Source: Tamlana crocina
GTDB lineage: Bacteria; Bacteroidota; Bacteroidia; Flavobacteriales; Flavobacteriaceae
Direction: 5' to 3'
Length of the DNA stretch: 64,000 bases
Assembly (NCBI GenBank): GCA_040429635.1
Contig: CP158972.1
Coordinates: 281,918-345,917 of the forward strand
Under the pieces are notes generated by a model, which searched no databases, was not told the origin of the DNA, and saw only the letters and a program-made list of their open reading frames with translations. The translations under genes and the position numbers were made by a program. Shown in pieces: positions 7,930 to 17,150 of the stretch. Every line of letters begins with the position of its first letter. The first letter of the stretch is position 1.

Positions 7930-8583
7930 ATGAAAACAGTACACATTATTTATATGGTTTTTGCTTTCACAATCTTGCTTAGCTCGTGTTCTGCGGAAGG
8001 CATTAAAGCATCGAATACCATAATTACAGAAGAACGTACCTTAACGAACTTTAGCGAAGTACAAATATCCAATGATATTGAAGTTGTAATTAAAAAAGGT
8101 ACAGAGCATTCGGTTAAAATAACAACTAGCGATAATATTATAGAACAAGTACGCACCAGGGTGGAAAACGGTAGGTTAATCGCAAGCCTTTCTGGCAACA
8201 TAAGAAGATTAAACGAGCTTAAGTTAGACATTGTGATGCCCAACCTTACGAGTTTAGAACTATCGGCAGATAGTTATGGCACCTGTTCAGGTTTTGAGAA
8301 CTTAGAAACATTACAGGTAAAGGTATCCAGTGATGCATTCATAAGGTTAATGGGGTCTGCAAATAGCGTTAATATTAATGCCAGTAGCGACGCAAAAATA
8401 GAAGGTTTTAATTTTATCGCTGATATCTGTAATGTGAATTGTTCATCAGATGCATCGGTGGCAATTCATTGCGTTGAACAATTACAAGGCAATGTATCGA
8501 GCGATGCAGTGGTGTTTTATAAAGGCAATCCCACAGTTAATGTTTCCACAAGTAGCGATGGGGCAGTAATTAACACGAATTAA
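7930..8583 (+). CDS. GIN-domain (DUF2807) putative auto-transporter adhesin lipoprotein
   Basis: This 217-residue lipoprotein has its lipobox at residues 17-20 (LSSC). The rest is a head GIN domain: a right-handed parallel beta fold with the repeated motif SSDA/SSDG (for example VSSDAFIRL, NASSDAKIEG, NCSSDASVAI, NVSSDAVVFY), giving one coil of about 20 residues per repeat. The function of GIN proteins is unknown; a surface adhesin or envelope sensor role is suspected. It is the last gene of the receptor operon. An ATG at 7906 is an alternative start, but 7930 directly opens the signal peptide. Confidence 0.85.
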   Translation: MKTVHIIYMVFAFTILLSSCSAEGIKASNTIITEERTLTNFSEVQISNDIEVVIKKGTEHSVKITTSDNIIEQVRTRVENGRLIASLSGNIRRLNELKLDIVMPNLTSLELSADSYGTCSGFENLETLQVKVSSDAFIRLMGSANSVNINASSDAKIEGFNFIADICNVNCSSDASVAIHCVEQLQGNVSSDAVVFYKGNPTVNVSTSSDGAVINTN

Positions 8584-8615
8584 ACGTTCTTGTTTTATAA
8601 TAATTGTAACTTTCA

Positions 8616-8648
8616 TGCAACCCTTTTAATTTTCTATTGTCTATAAAA
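8616..8648 (+). promoter_or_regulatory. ECF-type promoter of the sigma factor operon
   Basis: TGCAACC (8616-8622), a 16-base gap, then GTC (8639-8641) within TTGTCTATAAAA. This repeats the boxes and spacing of the site before the TonB receptor, which suggests that the ECF factor encoded just downstream drives its own operon and the neighbouring one. Confidence 0.7.
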
Positions 8649-8688
8649 ATAGAAACATAAAGCATAACCGATTTCACAATATATTGTA

Positions 8689-9231
8689 GTGACTAACCAA
8701 GTAGTATTCACACATAAAGATTTTGTCGAAAAAAGCAAATTAGGTGACCGACAAGCGCAATACAAACTGTATTCACTTTACGTGAATGGTATGTTTAATG
8801 TGTGTATTAGAATGGTGAAATCTAAAGAGGATGCCGAAGATATTTTGCAAGATAGTTTTATAGAGGCTTTTAAAAATCTAAATAGTTTTCGTTACGAGAG
8901 CACTTTTGGGTCTTGGCTAAAGCGTATAGTTATTAATAAGAGTATTAATCATTTAAAGTTAAAGCGCATTCCCTTGGTTGCTGTAGAGGATTTTCAGAAT
9001 AATACCCCAGAGCCAGAGGAGGATACAGACATTACAGAAGAACATCTTAACGTAGATGCGATTATCGCAGCCATAAAACAACTGCCTGCAGGGTATCAGA
9101 CCATTATCAATTTATATTTAATTGAAGGTTACGATCACGTTGAGATTGGAGAAATTTTAGGAATTAGTAGTTCTACTTCAAAATCTCAATATCATAGAGC
9201 AAAAAAGAAATTAATAGCATTGATGAATTGA
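8689..9231 (+). CDS. ECF RNA polymerase sigma factor
   Basis: This 180-residue sigma-70 family group 4 protein has region 2 at about 20-90 (MFNVCIRMVKSKEDAEDILQDSFIEAF, then FGSWLKRIVINKSINHLK) and region 4 at about 122-175 (LPAGYQTIINLYLIEGYDHVEIGEILGI, a helix-turn-helix). An acidic linker (EPEEDTDITEE) separates them. It starts with GTG. It is followed 4 bases later by a membrane anti-sigma candidate and preceded by a promoter shared with the TonB receptor operon, so it very probably autoregulates and controls that operon. Confidence 0.92.
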   Translation: MTNQVVFTHKDFVEKSKLGDRQAQYKLYSLYVNGMFNVCIRMVKSKEDAEDILQDSFIEAFKNLNSFRYESTFGSWLKRIVINKSINHLKLKRIPLVAVEDFQNNTPEPEEDTDITEEHLNVDAIIAAIKQLPAGYQTIINLYLIEGYDHVEIGEILGISSSTSKSQYHRAKKKLIALMN

Positions 9232-9235
9232 TTGC

Positions 9236-9778
9236 ATGGATAAATTAAAAAAATATACACAGGAGAACAACACTCAGTTTGATACACATCATTTAGATGA
9301 AGTGGACAAACTAAGGTTGTGGGGAGATATTGTAACAGAATTGCCAGAAACACCCTTAAAGGTGATTCCGTTGTGGAGAAGATCAGCTTTTAAAATAGCG
9401 GCCAGTATTGTTGTCTTACTTGGATTTTCCTTGTTCTTTCTACAATTAGACAACACACAAGACGATACACAAATTGTTAATCAAGAGCTAAACGAAATAG
9501 ATGGCCATTATCAACTTTTGGTAAATAATCAAGTAGCATTAATAAAGCAGAGCTTACATATCTCTAAAGCAGATCAAGACGATTTTCTATCGCTAATAGA
9601 CGATTTAGACGAAGAATATAAAACATTAAAAGGTGAACTTAAATTAGGCATCAATAACGAAAAAATTATAGAAGCCATAATTAACAATTACAGAAAAAAA
9701 ATAAAACTTATGGATGATTTGCTAGAGCGATCATATCCTATAAAAACAGATTTTGAAGATGAGGCATATACACTATAA
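9236..9778 (+). CDS. probable membrane anti-sigma factor
   Basis: This 180-residue protein has a cytoplasmic N-terminal part (1-48, with LRLWGDIV), one transmembrane helix (about 50-71) and a helical periplasmic part rich in charged residues (DDLDEEYKTLKGELKLG). The architecture and its place just behind the ECF gene fit an anti-sigma factor. No FecR domain and no HxxxCxxC zinc motif are seen, so it is not a classic ZAS or FecR-type protein. Its end overlaps the next gene by about 20 bases. Confidence 0.75.
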   Translation: MDKLKKYTQENNTQFDTHHLDEVDKLRLWGDIVTELPETPLKVIPLWRRSAFKIAASIVVLLGFSLFFLQLDNTQDDTQIVNQELNEIDGHYQLLVNNQVALIKQSLHISKADQDDFLSLIDDLDEEYKTLKGELKLGINNEKIIEAIINNYRKKIKLMDDLLERSYPIKTDFEDEAYTL

Positions 9779-10847
9779 ACTATTATTTGTTACGATTACT
9801 GTGCTGTTTTCGAGTGTTGTTTTTGCACAGGACAAGCTTAGTAAAGACATTAAAAAGACATTTCCTCTTAAGAGTGAAGGCGCACTTTATTTAGAGAATA
9901 AATATGGTAATGTATTTATAAATGGTTGGGACAAAGCGTCGATTCAACTAGAAGTTTCGGCAGAAGTAAAAGGAAAGAATTTAGACAAGGCGAAGGACCT
10001 TTTAAAAAGAATAAACCCCACATTTATTAGCTCCAATTCGCAATTGGTGGTCAAAACCGAAATCGAGGAAAAAAATGCCTCGCTTTTCAATAAATATTTT
10101 AAGAAAATAGGGCCTTTGAATAGAGAAAAGACGAATAGCAATATTAACTATACTATATATCTTCCCAAAAACGCTGCCATAGAGATTATTAATAAGTATG
10201 GAGATGTTATTATCTCAGATTGGCACGGAAAATTAAATGCCAATATAGAACATGGAGATTTAAGAATAACCAATGATTTAGACGACTCCAAAATAGCCAT
10301 AAAATATGGTAATCTAAGAGCCAATGTGCTTAAACATAGTCGTATTGATTCTAAGGATGCAACGGTATCTTTTGATGAATCTGAAGTTTTAAAACTACAA
10401 TCTGATGGGTCTAAAATGACTATAGAAACTGTTGGAAATTTAGATATTAACTCTAACAAAGATGATATAGAAATTAATACTGTAGACCATATTCATGGGG
10501 CGTTAAAATATTCCCAAATGACTTTAAACCATGTTGGTTCTAAGGTAAATTTAAACCTAAATCTTGCAGAACTTAGATTAAAGAAACTCGATACAAAGGC
10601 ACCAGTTATAAATCTAAATCAAAAGTCTTCAGAGGTTTATGTAAATATTTCTGAAACCAGTTTTAATTTTAGTGCAGAATTAGAGCAAGGTGTTTTAAGA
10701 TTGCCTAAATCCATGCATAGCATAAACAGCAAGGTGATAGATGAAAAGAATAAGATTAGGCAAATTAGAGCAGCTTATGGAGCCAAAAACCAGGGTATTA
10801 TTGACATAACTGGATACCAAGGCATAGTTATATTAAAGGAACTTTAA
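9759..10847 (+). CDS. exported DUF4097/adhesin-like beta-helix protein
   Basis: This protein of about 362 residues has a signal peptide (MRHIHYKLLFVTITVLFSSVVFAQ). A mature region of repeated short beta strands follows, such as LYLENKYGNVFINGWDKASIQLEV and IEIINKYGDVIISDWHGKLNANIEHGDLRI. The KYGNV/KYGDV/KYGNL motifs recur like those of DUF4097 and GIN-type right-handed beta-helices. It is probably periplasmic or surface-located and may serve as the sensor or effector of the ECF circuit. The ATG at 9759 is preferred to the TTG at 9753. The start lies inside the anti-sigma gene, which indicates coupling. Confidence 0.75.
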   Translation: MRHIHYKLLFVTITVLFSSVVFAQDKLSKDIKKTFPLKSEGALYLENKYGNVFINGWDKASIQLEVSAEVKGKNLDKAKDLLKRINPTFISSNSQLVVKTEIEEKNASLFNKYFKKIGPLNREKTNSNINYTIYLPKNAAIEIINKYGDVIISDWHGKLNANIEHGDLRITNDLDDSKIAIKYGNLRANVLKHSRIDSKDATVSFDESEVLKLQSDGSKMTIETVGNLDINSNKDDIEINTVDHIHGALKYSQMTLNHVGSKVNLNLNLAELRLKKLDTKAPVINLNQKSSEVYVNISETSFNFSAELEQGVLRLPKSMHSINSKVIDEKNKIRQIRAAYGAKNQGIIDITGYQGIVILKEL

Positions 10848-10864
10848 TAAAAATCAATCAAAAC

Positions 10865-11536
10865 ATGAAAAAAGTAGTAGTGCTTCTACTGTTAATCACA
10901 GTTAATTCGTTAGTATTTGCACAGAAAGAACAAGACCAAGACTATGTGGAATTCGATGATAGAAAAAACGTTGTTCACGGGGTCTATTTGAGCTTTAATT
11001 TACATTACGGGAAATTAGATAATAGAGATACTGGGTTTGGAAACTTTAAGTTTGCCTATGTGGCTAACAGGAAAATGGAAGTAGGCTTTGGTGGTACCGT
11101 TTTCTTTAACGAAAGGACTAATGACAGACCAGACTTATTTAATGGCGATAAAATTGGAATGTTTGGCGCCTATGGCGGGCTACATTTAGAACCCATTTTG
11201 TTTGGTAAGCGCTTTGTTAGTGTTTCATTTCCGGTGTTAATAGGAGGTGGTGCGGTTGGCTTTTTTGGCAATAACTTTTCTAATAATTACGAAGACTTCG
11301 ACGACGATTTTGAAACCGATGATTTTGATAAATTCTTCATCGTGGAGACAGGAATTAACATACTCTATAACTTTTCTAGATATACCCAGTTAGAAACTGG
11401 CTTAAGATATAGGTTTACCAGCGACTATGAACAGCCATATAAAACAGGAGATTTAAATGGGTTTTCTGTAGGTATAGGTTTAAAGGTCGGTATCTTTAAT
11501 ATGGGAAGGAAAAAAAAGGTAAAGGATAATTTTTAA
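10865..11536 (+). CDS. small outer-membrane beta-barrel protein
   Basis: This 223-residue protein has a signal peptide (residues 1 to about 20, ending VFAQ). It contains alternating amphipathic strands rich in G, Y and F (MEVGFGGTVFF, IGMFGAYGGLHLEP) and an acidic loop (NYEDFDDDFETDDFDKFF). It resembles small OmpA/OmpW-like barrels of 8-10 strands, but no specific family is recognised. It is the last gene of the sigma operon. Its stop overlaps the stop of the convergent holB by 4 bases. Confidence 0.7.
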   Translation: MKKVVVLLLLITVNSLVFAQKEQDQDYVEFDDRKNVVHGVYLSFNLHYGKLDNRDTGFGNFKFAYVANRKMEVGFGGTVFFNERTNDRPDLFNGDKIGMFGAYGGLHLEPILFGKRFVSVSFPVLIGGGAVGFFGNNFSNNYEDFDDDFETDDFDKFFIVETGINILYNFSRYTQLETGLRYRFTSDYEQPYKTGDLNGFSVGIGLKVGIFNMGRKKKVKDNF

Positions 11537-12687
11537 CTGGCTTTTTTATGAAGCAAACGCGTCAATTTAATGGATAAATCGGTTAAAATAATTTTAGAAT
11601 TGCCGTTGCGTTCAATATGGTTAATGGCGTCCTGTAGTTCGTCACTAATTTCCATAATGTTGTTGCCATGAACAAAAGGCGCGAAGTTTTCGAGTTTAAA
11701 TTTTTCGGTTTTGGGTTCTAAAAACACCAAATCGGTGGCGTTGTAATTTAGCAGAAGCGCTTGTCTGAAAAAGTCCAAACAAAAATTTAGGAACTGCTTT
11801 TGCGTTTCGCGGCCGGTTTTGGCAATATCTTCACTCCAAGAAATTAAATCGTGAATGGCCGCTTTGTTTCCCTTAGCTTTAAATGCACTACGGATCCAGA
11901 AAATAAACCAGGTTTCAAATTGAATATCTTCAGAATCTTGATACACCAAATCGCAAGCCTTGTTGTAATTGCCGTTAGATTGGTGTGCGATTTTAGTAGC
12001 CGTAGCCTCATCAAGGCTGTATTCCTTGATTAAAGCCTCTTTAATTACGTCTTCAGCCAATGGAGGAAAACGCAGTATTTGGCACCGCGAACGGATGGTG
12101 TTTATAATCTGTTCTTCGTCTTCGGCAATCAATAAAAAAATGGTTTTTTTGGGCGGTTCCTCAATCAATTTTAAAAGTTTGTTGGCACATTGAGTGTTCA
12201 TTTTTTCGGCCATCCAAATCAGCATCACTTTGTATCCGCCTTCGTAAGATTTCAGCGCAAGCGATTTTACAATTTCACTGGCCTCTTCAACACTTATCAG
12301 TCCTTGTTTGTTATCCACACCGAGCAGTTTGTACCAATCGAACAGGTTTCCGTAGGGCTGCTGTTCCAAAAGTTGTCGCCATTCTTCCAAATAAAAACTG
12401 GAAACGGGCTTGCTTTTCACTTTGTCGCTGGTGGTTACCGGAAAGGCAAAATGCAAATCGGGGTGCGAAAAAGTTTTGAATTTTAGGTTACAGGCTTCGT
12501 TGCCCGTATTGTTTTCGCCGTTGGTGTTGGCGCACAAAATGTATTGCGCATAAGCTAGGGCCATGGGCAATGTACCTGTGCCTTCTTTTCCAACAAACAA
12601 TTGGGCATGCGGAATACGTCCATTATCAACACTTTTGGTTAAGTGGTTTTTTATGTGGGTTTGGCCTAAAATGTTCTTAAAAAGCAT
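11533..12687 (-). CDS. holB: DNA polymerase III subunit delta'
   Basis: This 384-residue clamp-loader subunit belongs to the AAA+ fold. It has the N-terminal sequence GQTHIKNHLTKSVDNGRIPHAQLFVG, a P-loop-like GKEGTGT that is not a perfect Walker A, a Cys-containing insert (residues about 50-68) with HPDLHF, and the sensor region LLIAEDEEQIINTIRSRCQILRF. The SRC motif is characteristic of clamp-loader subunits. It lies alone on the minus strand, convergent with the barrel gene and divergent from pgk. Confidence 0.9.
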   Translation of the reverse strand: MLFKNILGQTHIKNHLTKSVDNGRIPHAQLFVGKEGTGTLPMALAYAQYILCANTNGENNTGNEACNLKFKTFSHPDLHFAFPVTTSDKVKSKPVSSFYLEEWRQLLEQQPYGNLFDWYKLLGVDNKQGLISVEEASEIVKSLALKSYEGGYKVMLIWMAEKMNTQCANKLLKLIEEPPKKTIFLLIAEDEEQIINTIRSRCQILRFPPLAEDVIKEALIKEYSLDEATATKIAHQSNGNYNKACDLVYQDSEDIQFETWFIFWIRSAFKAKGNKAAIHDLISWSEDIAKTGRETQKQFLNFCLDFFRQALLLNYNATDLVFLEPKTEKFKLENFAPFVHGNNIMEISDELQDAINHIERNGNSKIILTDLSIKLTRLLHKKAS

Positions 12688-12805
12688 AAGGCAAAAGTAA
12701 ACGAATTTTCATAATTAAAGAACTTTGGAAATAGCCATTACAACCGAAATACCTTCCTTTTTAAAAAAACTTGCGCTTCTATATCGTTTTCGTTAAAAAA
12801 CAGAT

Positions 12806-12835
12806 TTTATATAGCTTTTTAATTACTTACATTTG
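12806..12835 (+). promoter_or_regulatory. probable pgk promoter
   Basis: TACATTTG at 12828-12835 matches the -7 consensus, with TTTA 18 bases upstream (12806-12809). It lies within an apparent N-terminal extension of the pgk frame, which supports the later ATG at 12873. Confidence 0.6.
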
Positions 12836-12872
12836 TGAATCACAATACATAAAAAAGACAAATATTTTATAC

Positions 12873-14060
12873 ATGAAGACGCTTAACGATTTTAATTTTG
12901 AGAATAAAAAAGCACTGATCCGCGTAGATTTTAATGTGCCATTAAATGAGAAATTTGAAGTAACCGATGCTACCCGAATTGTGTCGGCAAAACCCACCAT
13001 TATAAAGATTTTGGAAGATGGCGGAAGCTGTGTTTTAATGTCTCACTTAGGAAGACCTAAAGGCGTTCAGGACGAATTTTCGTTACGTCATATTGTTGGC
13101 GAAGTGGAAGATGTTTTAGGCGTCGAAGTAAAATTTGTTGATGCCTGTGTTGGTGAAAAAGCAGAAGCAGCCGTGGCTAATTTAGAACCAGGACAAATTT
13201 TGTTGCTGGAAAACTTGCGTTTCCATAGTGAAGAAACTGCTGGCGATAAAGATTTTGCCAAGCAACTTTCAAAATTGGGCGATATTTATGTAAACGATGC
13301 CTTTGGTACGGCGCACAGAGCGCATGCCTCAACCACTATCGTGGCACAGTTTTTTGAAGGGAAAAAATGCTTCGGAAGCCTTTTGGCACAAGAAATAGAG
13401 AGCATTAAAAAAGTTATGGAAACGGGCGAAAAACCGGTGTTGGCCATACTTGGTGGTGCAAAGGTGTCTTCAAAAATTACCATTATTGAAAATATTTTAG
13501 ATAAAGTTGACCACCTTATTATTGGTGGCGGTATGGCCTTTACTTTTGTTAAAGCTCAAGGCGGAAAAATAGGAAACTCTATTTGTGAAGACGATAAAAT
13601 GGGATTGGCCTTAGAAATTTTAAAGCACGCCGAGGAGAAAAATGTAAAAGTTTATATTCCTGTGGACACCGTTGCTGCCGATGATTTTAGTAATGATGCC
13701 AACACACAAATTGTTGATATTACAGCTATTCCAGATGGATGGGAAGGTGTTGACGCCGGGCCAAAATCGGTTGAAATATTCAATGATGCCGTAATGAAAT
13801 CGAAAACCATTCTTTGGAACGGGCCTTTAGGCGTTTTTGAGATGGAAAATTTTGCAAAATCAACCATAGCCTTGGGTAATGCTATTGCGGCAGCGACCAA
13901 AAACGGAGCCTTTTCACTTGTTGGAGGGGGCGATTCTGTAGCGGCTGTAAAACAATTTGGTTTTGAAGACAAAGTAAGTTATGTAAGTACTGGTGGTGGT
14001 GCCATGTTGGAAAGTTTAGAAGGAAAAACACTTCCGGGAATCGCCGCTATTTTGGAATAA
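12873..14060 (+). CDS. pgk: phosphoglycerate kinase
   Basis: This 395-residue glycolytic enzyme transfers phosphate from 1,3-bisphosphoglycerate to ADP. It shows the N-terminal substrate motif RVDFNVPLN (residues about 16-24), [31 protein letters not shown], the hinge region [11 protein letters not shown] and the C-terminal nucleotide site [10 protein letters not shown] plus [13 protein letters not shown]. Length is normal. The start at 12873 is chosen because [22 protein letters not shown] matches the family N-terminus and the promoter lies just upstream. Confidence 0.98.
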   Translation: MKTLNDFNFENKKALIRVDFNVPLNEKFEVTDATRIVSAKPTIIKILEDGGSCVLMSHLGRPKGVQDEFSLRHIVGEVEDVLGVEVKFVDACVGEKAEAAVANLEPGQILLLENLRFHSEETAGDKDFAKQLSKLGDIYVNDAFGTAHRAHASTTIVAQFFEGKKCFGSLLAQEIESIKKVMETGEKPVLAILGGAKVSSKITIIENILDKVDHLIIGGGMAFTFVKAQGGKIGNSICEDDKMGLALEILKHAEEKNVKVYIPVDTVAADDFSNDANTQIVDITAIPDGWEGVDAGPKSVEIFNDAVMKSKTILWNGPLGVFEMENFAKSTIALGNAIAAATKNGAFSLVGGGDSVAAVKQFGFEDKVSYVSTGGGAMLESLEGKTLPGIAAILE

Positions 14061-14127
14061 AAACATTTTCGTTTTTAATTTCACTGAAAAAACACGAATT
14101 TAGCCATATTATCGTTCAGTAAACAGA

Positions 14128-15726
14128 ATGGATTATATGGCTTTTCGTTTTTTTATAACTTTCCTTTTTTTTAATGCATTAACCGCTGTTTCGCAGGTTA
14201 AAGATTCTGTTTCGTTAAAAGCCAACAAAACGATTGATACCGTTTTGGCGCAGACACAGCAATTTTTAAAGGATTCCATAATTGACGGGCAACCAAAAAA
14301 TGTCAAAACTATTGAAGCGCAGGCCGATAGCTTGGATATCAAAAACTTAAAGGATAACGAGCTGGCTTTGGAATTGGACGAAAAATGGCTTGAAGAGCTG
14401 TACAGCAACGCCTTGTTCGACACCATTTACAAATCGGTAACGGAATTGACTTATGAAGAAGTTGATTACCCTGAGTTACCAACCGATACACTAAAAGCCA
14501 GATTAAAAGAACTCGATGCCCGAACACCTTTTAATGTCGAGTACAACCCGTCTTTAGAGAGTGTTATCAAATCGTATTTAAAACACAGACGGAAGCACCT
14601 TCAGAATTTAATCACTTTAAGTGCCTTTTATTTCCCGATGTTCGAGCGTGAATTGGATTTGTACGATATTCCGTTGGAAGTAAAATATTTAGCCATTGTA
14701 GAGTCGGCTTTAAAGCCACGGGCCAAATCTAGGGTAGGGGCCACGGGTTTATGGCAGTTTATGTTCACAACCGGAAAAATGTACGGCTTGGATGTAAGCA
14801 GTTATGTTGATGAGCGTAGCGACCCTATAAAATCGACCGAAGCAGCTGCAAAATATTTGGCTAAACTTTACGAGATTTTTGGTGATTGGGATTTGGCTCT
14901 GGCGGCATACAATTCAGGGCCGGGCAATGTCACGAAAGCGATTCGCCGGTCGGGTGGTTATAAGAATTACTGGAATATCCGTCATAATTTACCGCGCGAA
15001 ACCGCAGGCTATTTACCAGCTTTTTTAGCTAATATGTACATTTTTGAATACGCCGAGCAGCACGGTTTTAAAAAGTACAAACCCGATTTGGCCTATTTTG
15101 AAACGGATACCGTTCGTGTAAAACAAATGATTACCCTCGACCAAGTTTCGGAAGTTACCGGAACACCCATTGAAGAACTTCAGTTTTTAAATCCGTCGTA
15201 TAAATTGGATATCATTCCTTTTATAAAGGATGAAAATTACTCATTAAGATTACCGCGCGAGGTCATCGGGGCGTTTGTAACTAATGAAGATACCATTTAT
15301 GCCTACGCAAAAGCGGAGTTTGATAAGCGCGAAAAACCCATGCCACAGCTTATTGAAGCCAACCAAAGTGTTAGGTATCGGGTTAAGTCTGGCGATTATT
15401 TGGGGAAAATTTCCCGAATGTACGGTGTTAGGGTAAGCGATATTAAACGTTGGAATGGCTTGCGAAGTAACAACTTAAGTATTGGGCAGCGGTTAACTAT
15501 TTTTCCAAGAAGGCCCAATGTTTCTACGCCAGCACCACAAGTAGTTACTAAAAAACCAAAACCTATAACCGGAGAAGTAACCACTTATACGGTACAATCG
15601 GGAGACTCCCTTTGGAGCATTTCACAAAAATTTCCTGGAGTTTCTGTTCAAAATATTAAAGATTGGAACGGTATTAGTGGTACTAAATTAAAACCGGGAA
15701 TGAAACTTAAAATATCCAAAGGCTAA
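14128..15726 (+). CDS. MltD-like lytic transglycosylase with two LysM domains
   Basis: This 532-residue exported murein hydrolase has a signal peptide (residues 1 to about 22), a low-complexity linker, and an SLT/GEWL domain (about 155-300) with catalytic Glu192 (IVESALKPRAKSRVGATGLWQF) and AYNSGPGNV. Two C-terminal LysM domains follow (YRVKSGDYLGKISRMYGV and TYTVQSGDSLWSISQKF). It cleaves glycan strands to 1,6-anhydromuropeptides. It is followed after 21 bases by the DUF4837 lipoprotein, probably in the same transcript. Confidence 0.93.
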   Translation: MDYMAFRFFITFLFFNALTAVSQVKDSVSLKANKTIDTVLAQTQQFLKDSIIDGQPKNVKTIEAQADSLDIKNLKDNELALELDEKWLEELYSNALFDTIYKSVTELTYEEVDYPELPTDTLKARLKELDARTPFNVEYNPSLESVIKSYLKHRRKHLQNLITLSAFYFPMFERELDLYDIPLEVKYLAIVESALKPRAKSRVGATGLWQFMFTTGKMYGLDVSSYVDERSDPIKSTEAAAKYLAKLYEIFGDWDLALAAYNSGPGNVTKAIRRSGGYKNYWNIRHNLPRETAGYLPAFLANMYIFEYAEQHGFKKYKPDLAYFETDTVRVKQMITLDQVSEVTGTPIEELQFLNPSYKLDIIPFIKDENYSLRLPREVIGAFVTNEDTIYAYAKAEFDKREKPMPQLIEANQSVRYRVKSGDYLGKISRMYGVRVSDIKRWNGLRSNNLSIGQRLTIFPRRPNVSTPAPQVVTKKPKPITGEVTTYTVQSGDSLWSISQKFPGVSVQNIKDWNGISGTKLKPGMKLKISKG

Positions 15727-15747
15727 TTCCTTAAAAATTTAGATATA

Positions 15748-16731
15748 ATGATGCGATATATTGTTTTTTCATTGGTATGCGTGCTGTTTTTTGTTTCGTG
15801 CAGAGACAAAAAAAAGTCTAAGACCGAACGTTTTATCCAAGATTCTTCGGGGGCTATCAACAACGTTTCCGTTGTTACCGAAAATGAAATATGGGACGGA
15901 CGAGTGGGCGAAGCCATTCGGGCGGTATTGGCCAAACCAATTTATGGATTGCCGCAGGACGAGCCTATGTTTACCATTAGCCAGATTCCACCAGCCGTGT
16001 TTTCTGGGTTTGTTACCAAAAATAGAACGGTTTTAATGGTAAAGTTAAATACTGAAAAGGACATCGATTTTTCAGAAAATGTGTATGCCAAACCTCAAAA
16101 AGTGATAACCGTTTCGGGAAAAACAAGAGAAGATGTTATTGAGGTTTTGCAGGAAAACGAAGCTAAAATAATAGAAACCTTCCGCAATGCCGAAATTGCC
16201 GAAAGGCTGCGCCAAATGGCAAAATCGCCGCATAGCTTTGAAACCATTAAAGAAAAACTTAAGCTTACAGTAGGCTTTCCTTCAATTTATCGGGTCGCCA
16301 AATCGACCGATAATTTTTTCTGGATTAGAAAAGATATAACCACCGGTACAACCAATTTAATGATTTTTGAATTGCCTTATTCGGCCATTAAAAGAAATGA
16401 TAGTTTGGTAAACCAAGTAATTAAAATAAGAGATTCGGTAGGTAAGTTGCATATTGAAGGCGGTGTTGAAGGTTCGTATTTGGCAACTGAAGAGGCTTAC
16501 ACGCCGTATTTGGCAGAAACTATTATTGATAATAAGCCCGCTTTGGAAACCAAAGGTATTTGGGAACTTAGAAATGCCTTTATGGGTGGGCCATTTATCA
16601 ATTACGTTATTGAAGATAAAATTAACAAACGCTGGGTTGTTCTTGAAGGTTTTGTGTTTGCACCCTCGGTTGACAAACGAAATTATATGCTAGAAATGGA
16701 AGCTATAATAAAAACCGTTAAATTGGAATAA
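15748..16731 (+). CDS. DUF4837 family lipoprotein
   Basis: This 327-residue protein has a lipoprotein signal (Cys at residue 18, VLFFVSC) and the DUF4837 pattern: GAINNVSVVTENEIWDGRVG, AVLAKPIYGLPQDEPMF, and a C-terminal ETKGIWELRNAFMGGPFINY. The family is conserved in Flavobacteriia and its function is unknown. The start may be the second Met (15751). Its position after an MltD-like enzyme suggests an envelope role. It ends before a bidirectional terminator. Confidence 0.88.
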   Translation: MMRYIVFSLVCVLFFVSCRDKKKSKTERFIQDSSGAINNVSVVTENEIWDGRVGEAIRAVLAKPIYGLPQDEPMFTISQIPPAVFSGFVTKNRTVLMVKLNTEKDIDFSENVYAKPQKVITVSGKTREDVIEVLQENEAKIIETFRNAEIAERLRQMAKSPHSFETIKEKLKLTVGFPSIYRVAKSTDNFFWIRKDITTGTTNLMIFELPYSAIKRNDSLVNQVIKIRDSVGKLHIEGGVEGSYLATEEAYTPYLAETIIDNKPALETKGIWELRNAFMGGPFINYVIEDKINKRWVVLEGFVFAPSVDKRNYMLEMEAIIKTVKLE

Positions 16732-16750
16732 ATAATAAAAATCAAAGCGA

Positions 16751-16791
16751 AAAAAAAGACCAGCTTAAAACAAATTAAGCTGGTCTTTTTT
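16751..16791. terminator. bidirectional rho-independent terminator
   Basis: An A7 run with GACCAGCTTAA pairs with TTAAGCTGGTC and a T6 run. It lies between two convergent genes (DUF4837 and tatA), so it can terminate both. Confidence 0.9.
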
Positions 16792-16815
16792 CTTCCGCAC
16801 TAAAAAAAAGTGGCA

Positions 16816-16998
16816 TTATTCTTTTTTTTCGCCGTTGGCTTCCTCTTCTTTGCTGGCATCCTTAAATTCTTTAATGCCACTGCCTAATCCGCGCATTAAT
16901 TCTGGTATTTTTTTACCTCCAAAAAGCAATAAAACCACAACAACAATTAATGCGATTTGCCATGGGCCGATTGCTAAAGGTAGCATATGTAAGTTCAT
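16816..16998 (-). CDS. tatA: twin-arginine translocase subunit TatA
   Basis: This 60-residue protein starts with a short periplasmic segment and one transmembrane helix ([19 protein letters not shown]). The [21 protein letters not shown] amphipathic helix diagnostic of TatA/E follows, then an acidic/basic tail ([11 protein letters not shown]). TatA oligomers form the pore that exports folded proteins. TatC is not nearby. It is encoded alone, facing the DUF4837 gene. Confidence 0.93.
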   Translation of the reverse strand: MNLHMLPLAIGPWQIALIVVVVLLLFGGKKIPELMRGLGSGIKEFKDASKEEEANGEKKE

Positions 16999-17134
16999 AA
17001 TCTTTATTTTAACAGCAAAGTTAATAATTAAACTTAAATAAAAACGTTTTCAGCATAACTTTAGCATTTTCAAAGCAGATAAGAGACACAACGGTTTACT
17101 CGGTTTTAACAGATGGGTATTGAATAAATTCTAT

Positions 17135-17142
17135 TATTTTTG
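17135..17142 (+). promoter_or_regulatory. putative -7 element of the M23 peptidase gene
   Basis: TATTTTTG ends only 8 bases before the ATG at 17151. If used, it would give a nearly leaderless mRNA. No convincing -33 element is seen. Confidence 0.35.
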
Positions 17143-17150
17143 TTTTTAAC

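Noticed and set aside
11851-12486. Plus-strand frames opposite holB
   Set aside because: They are shadows of the minus-strand holB gene, with atypical composition and no motifs.
12771-12872. 34-residue N-terminal extension of phosphoglycerate kinase
   Set aside because: It contains the promoter, and the family starts at the later ATG.
13652-13972. 106-codon minus-strand frame inside pgk
   Set aside because: The coding strand is clearly pgk; the antisense translation has no recognisable features.
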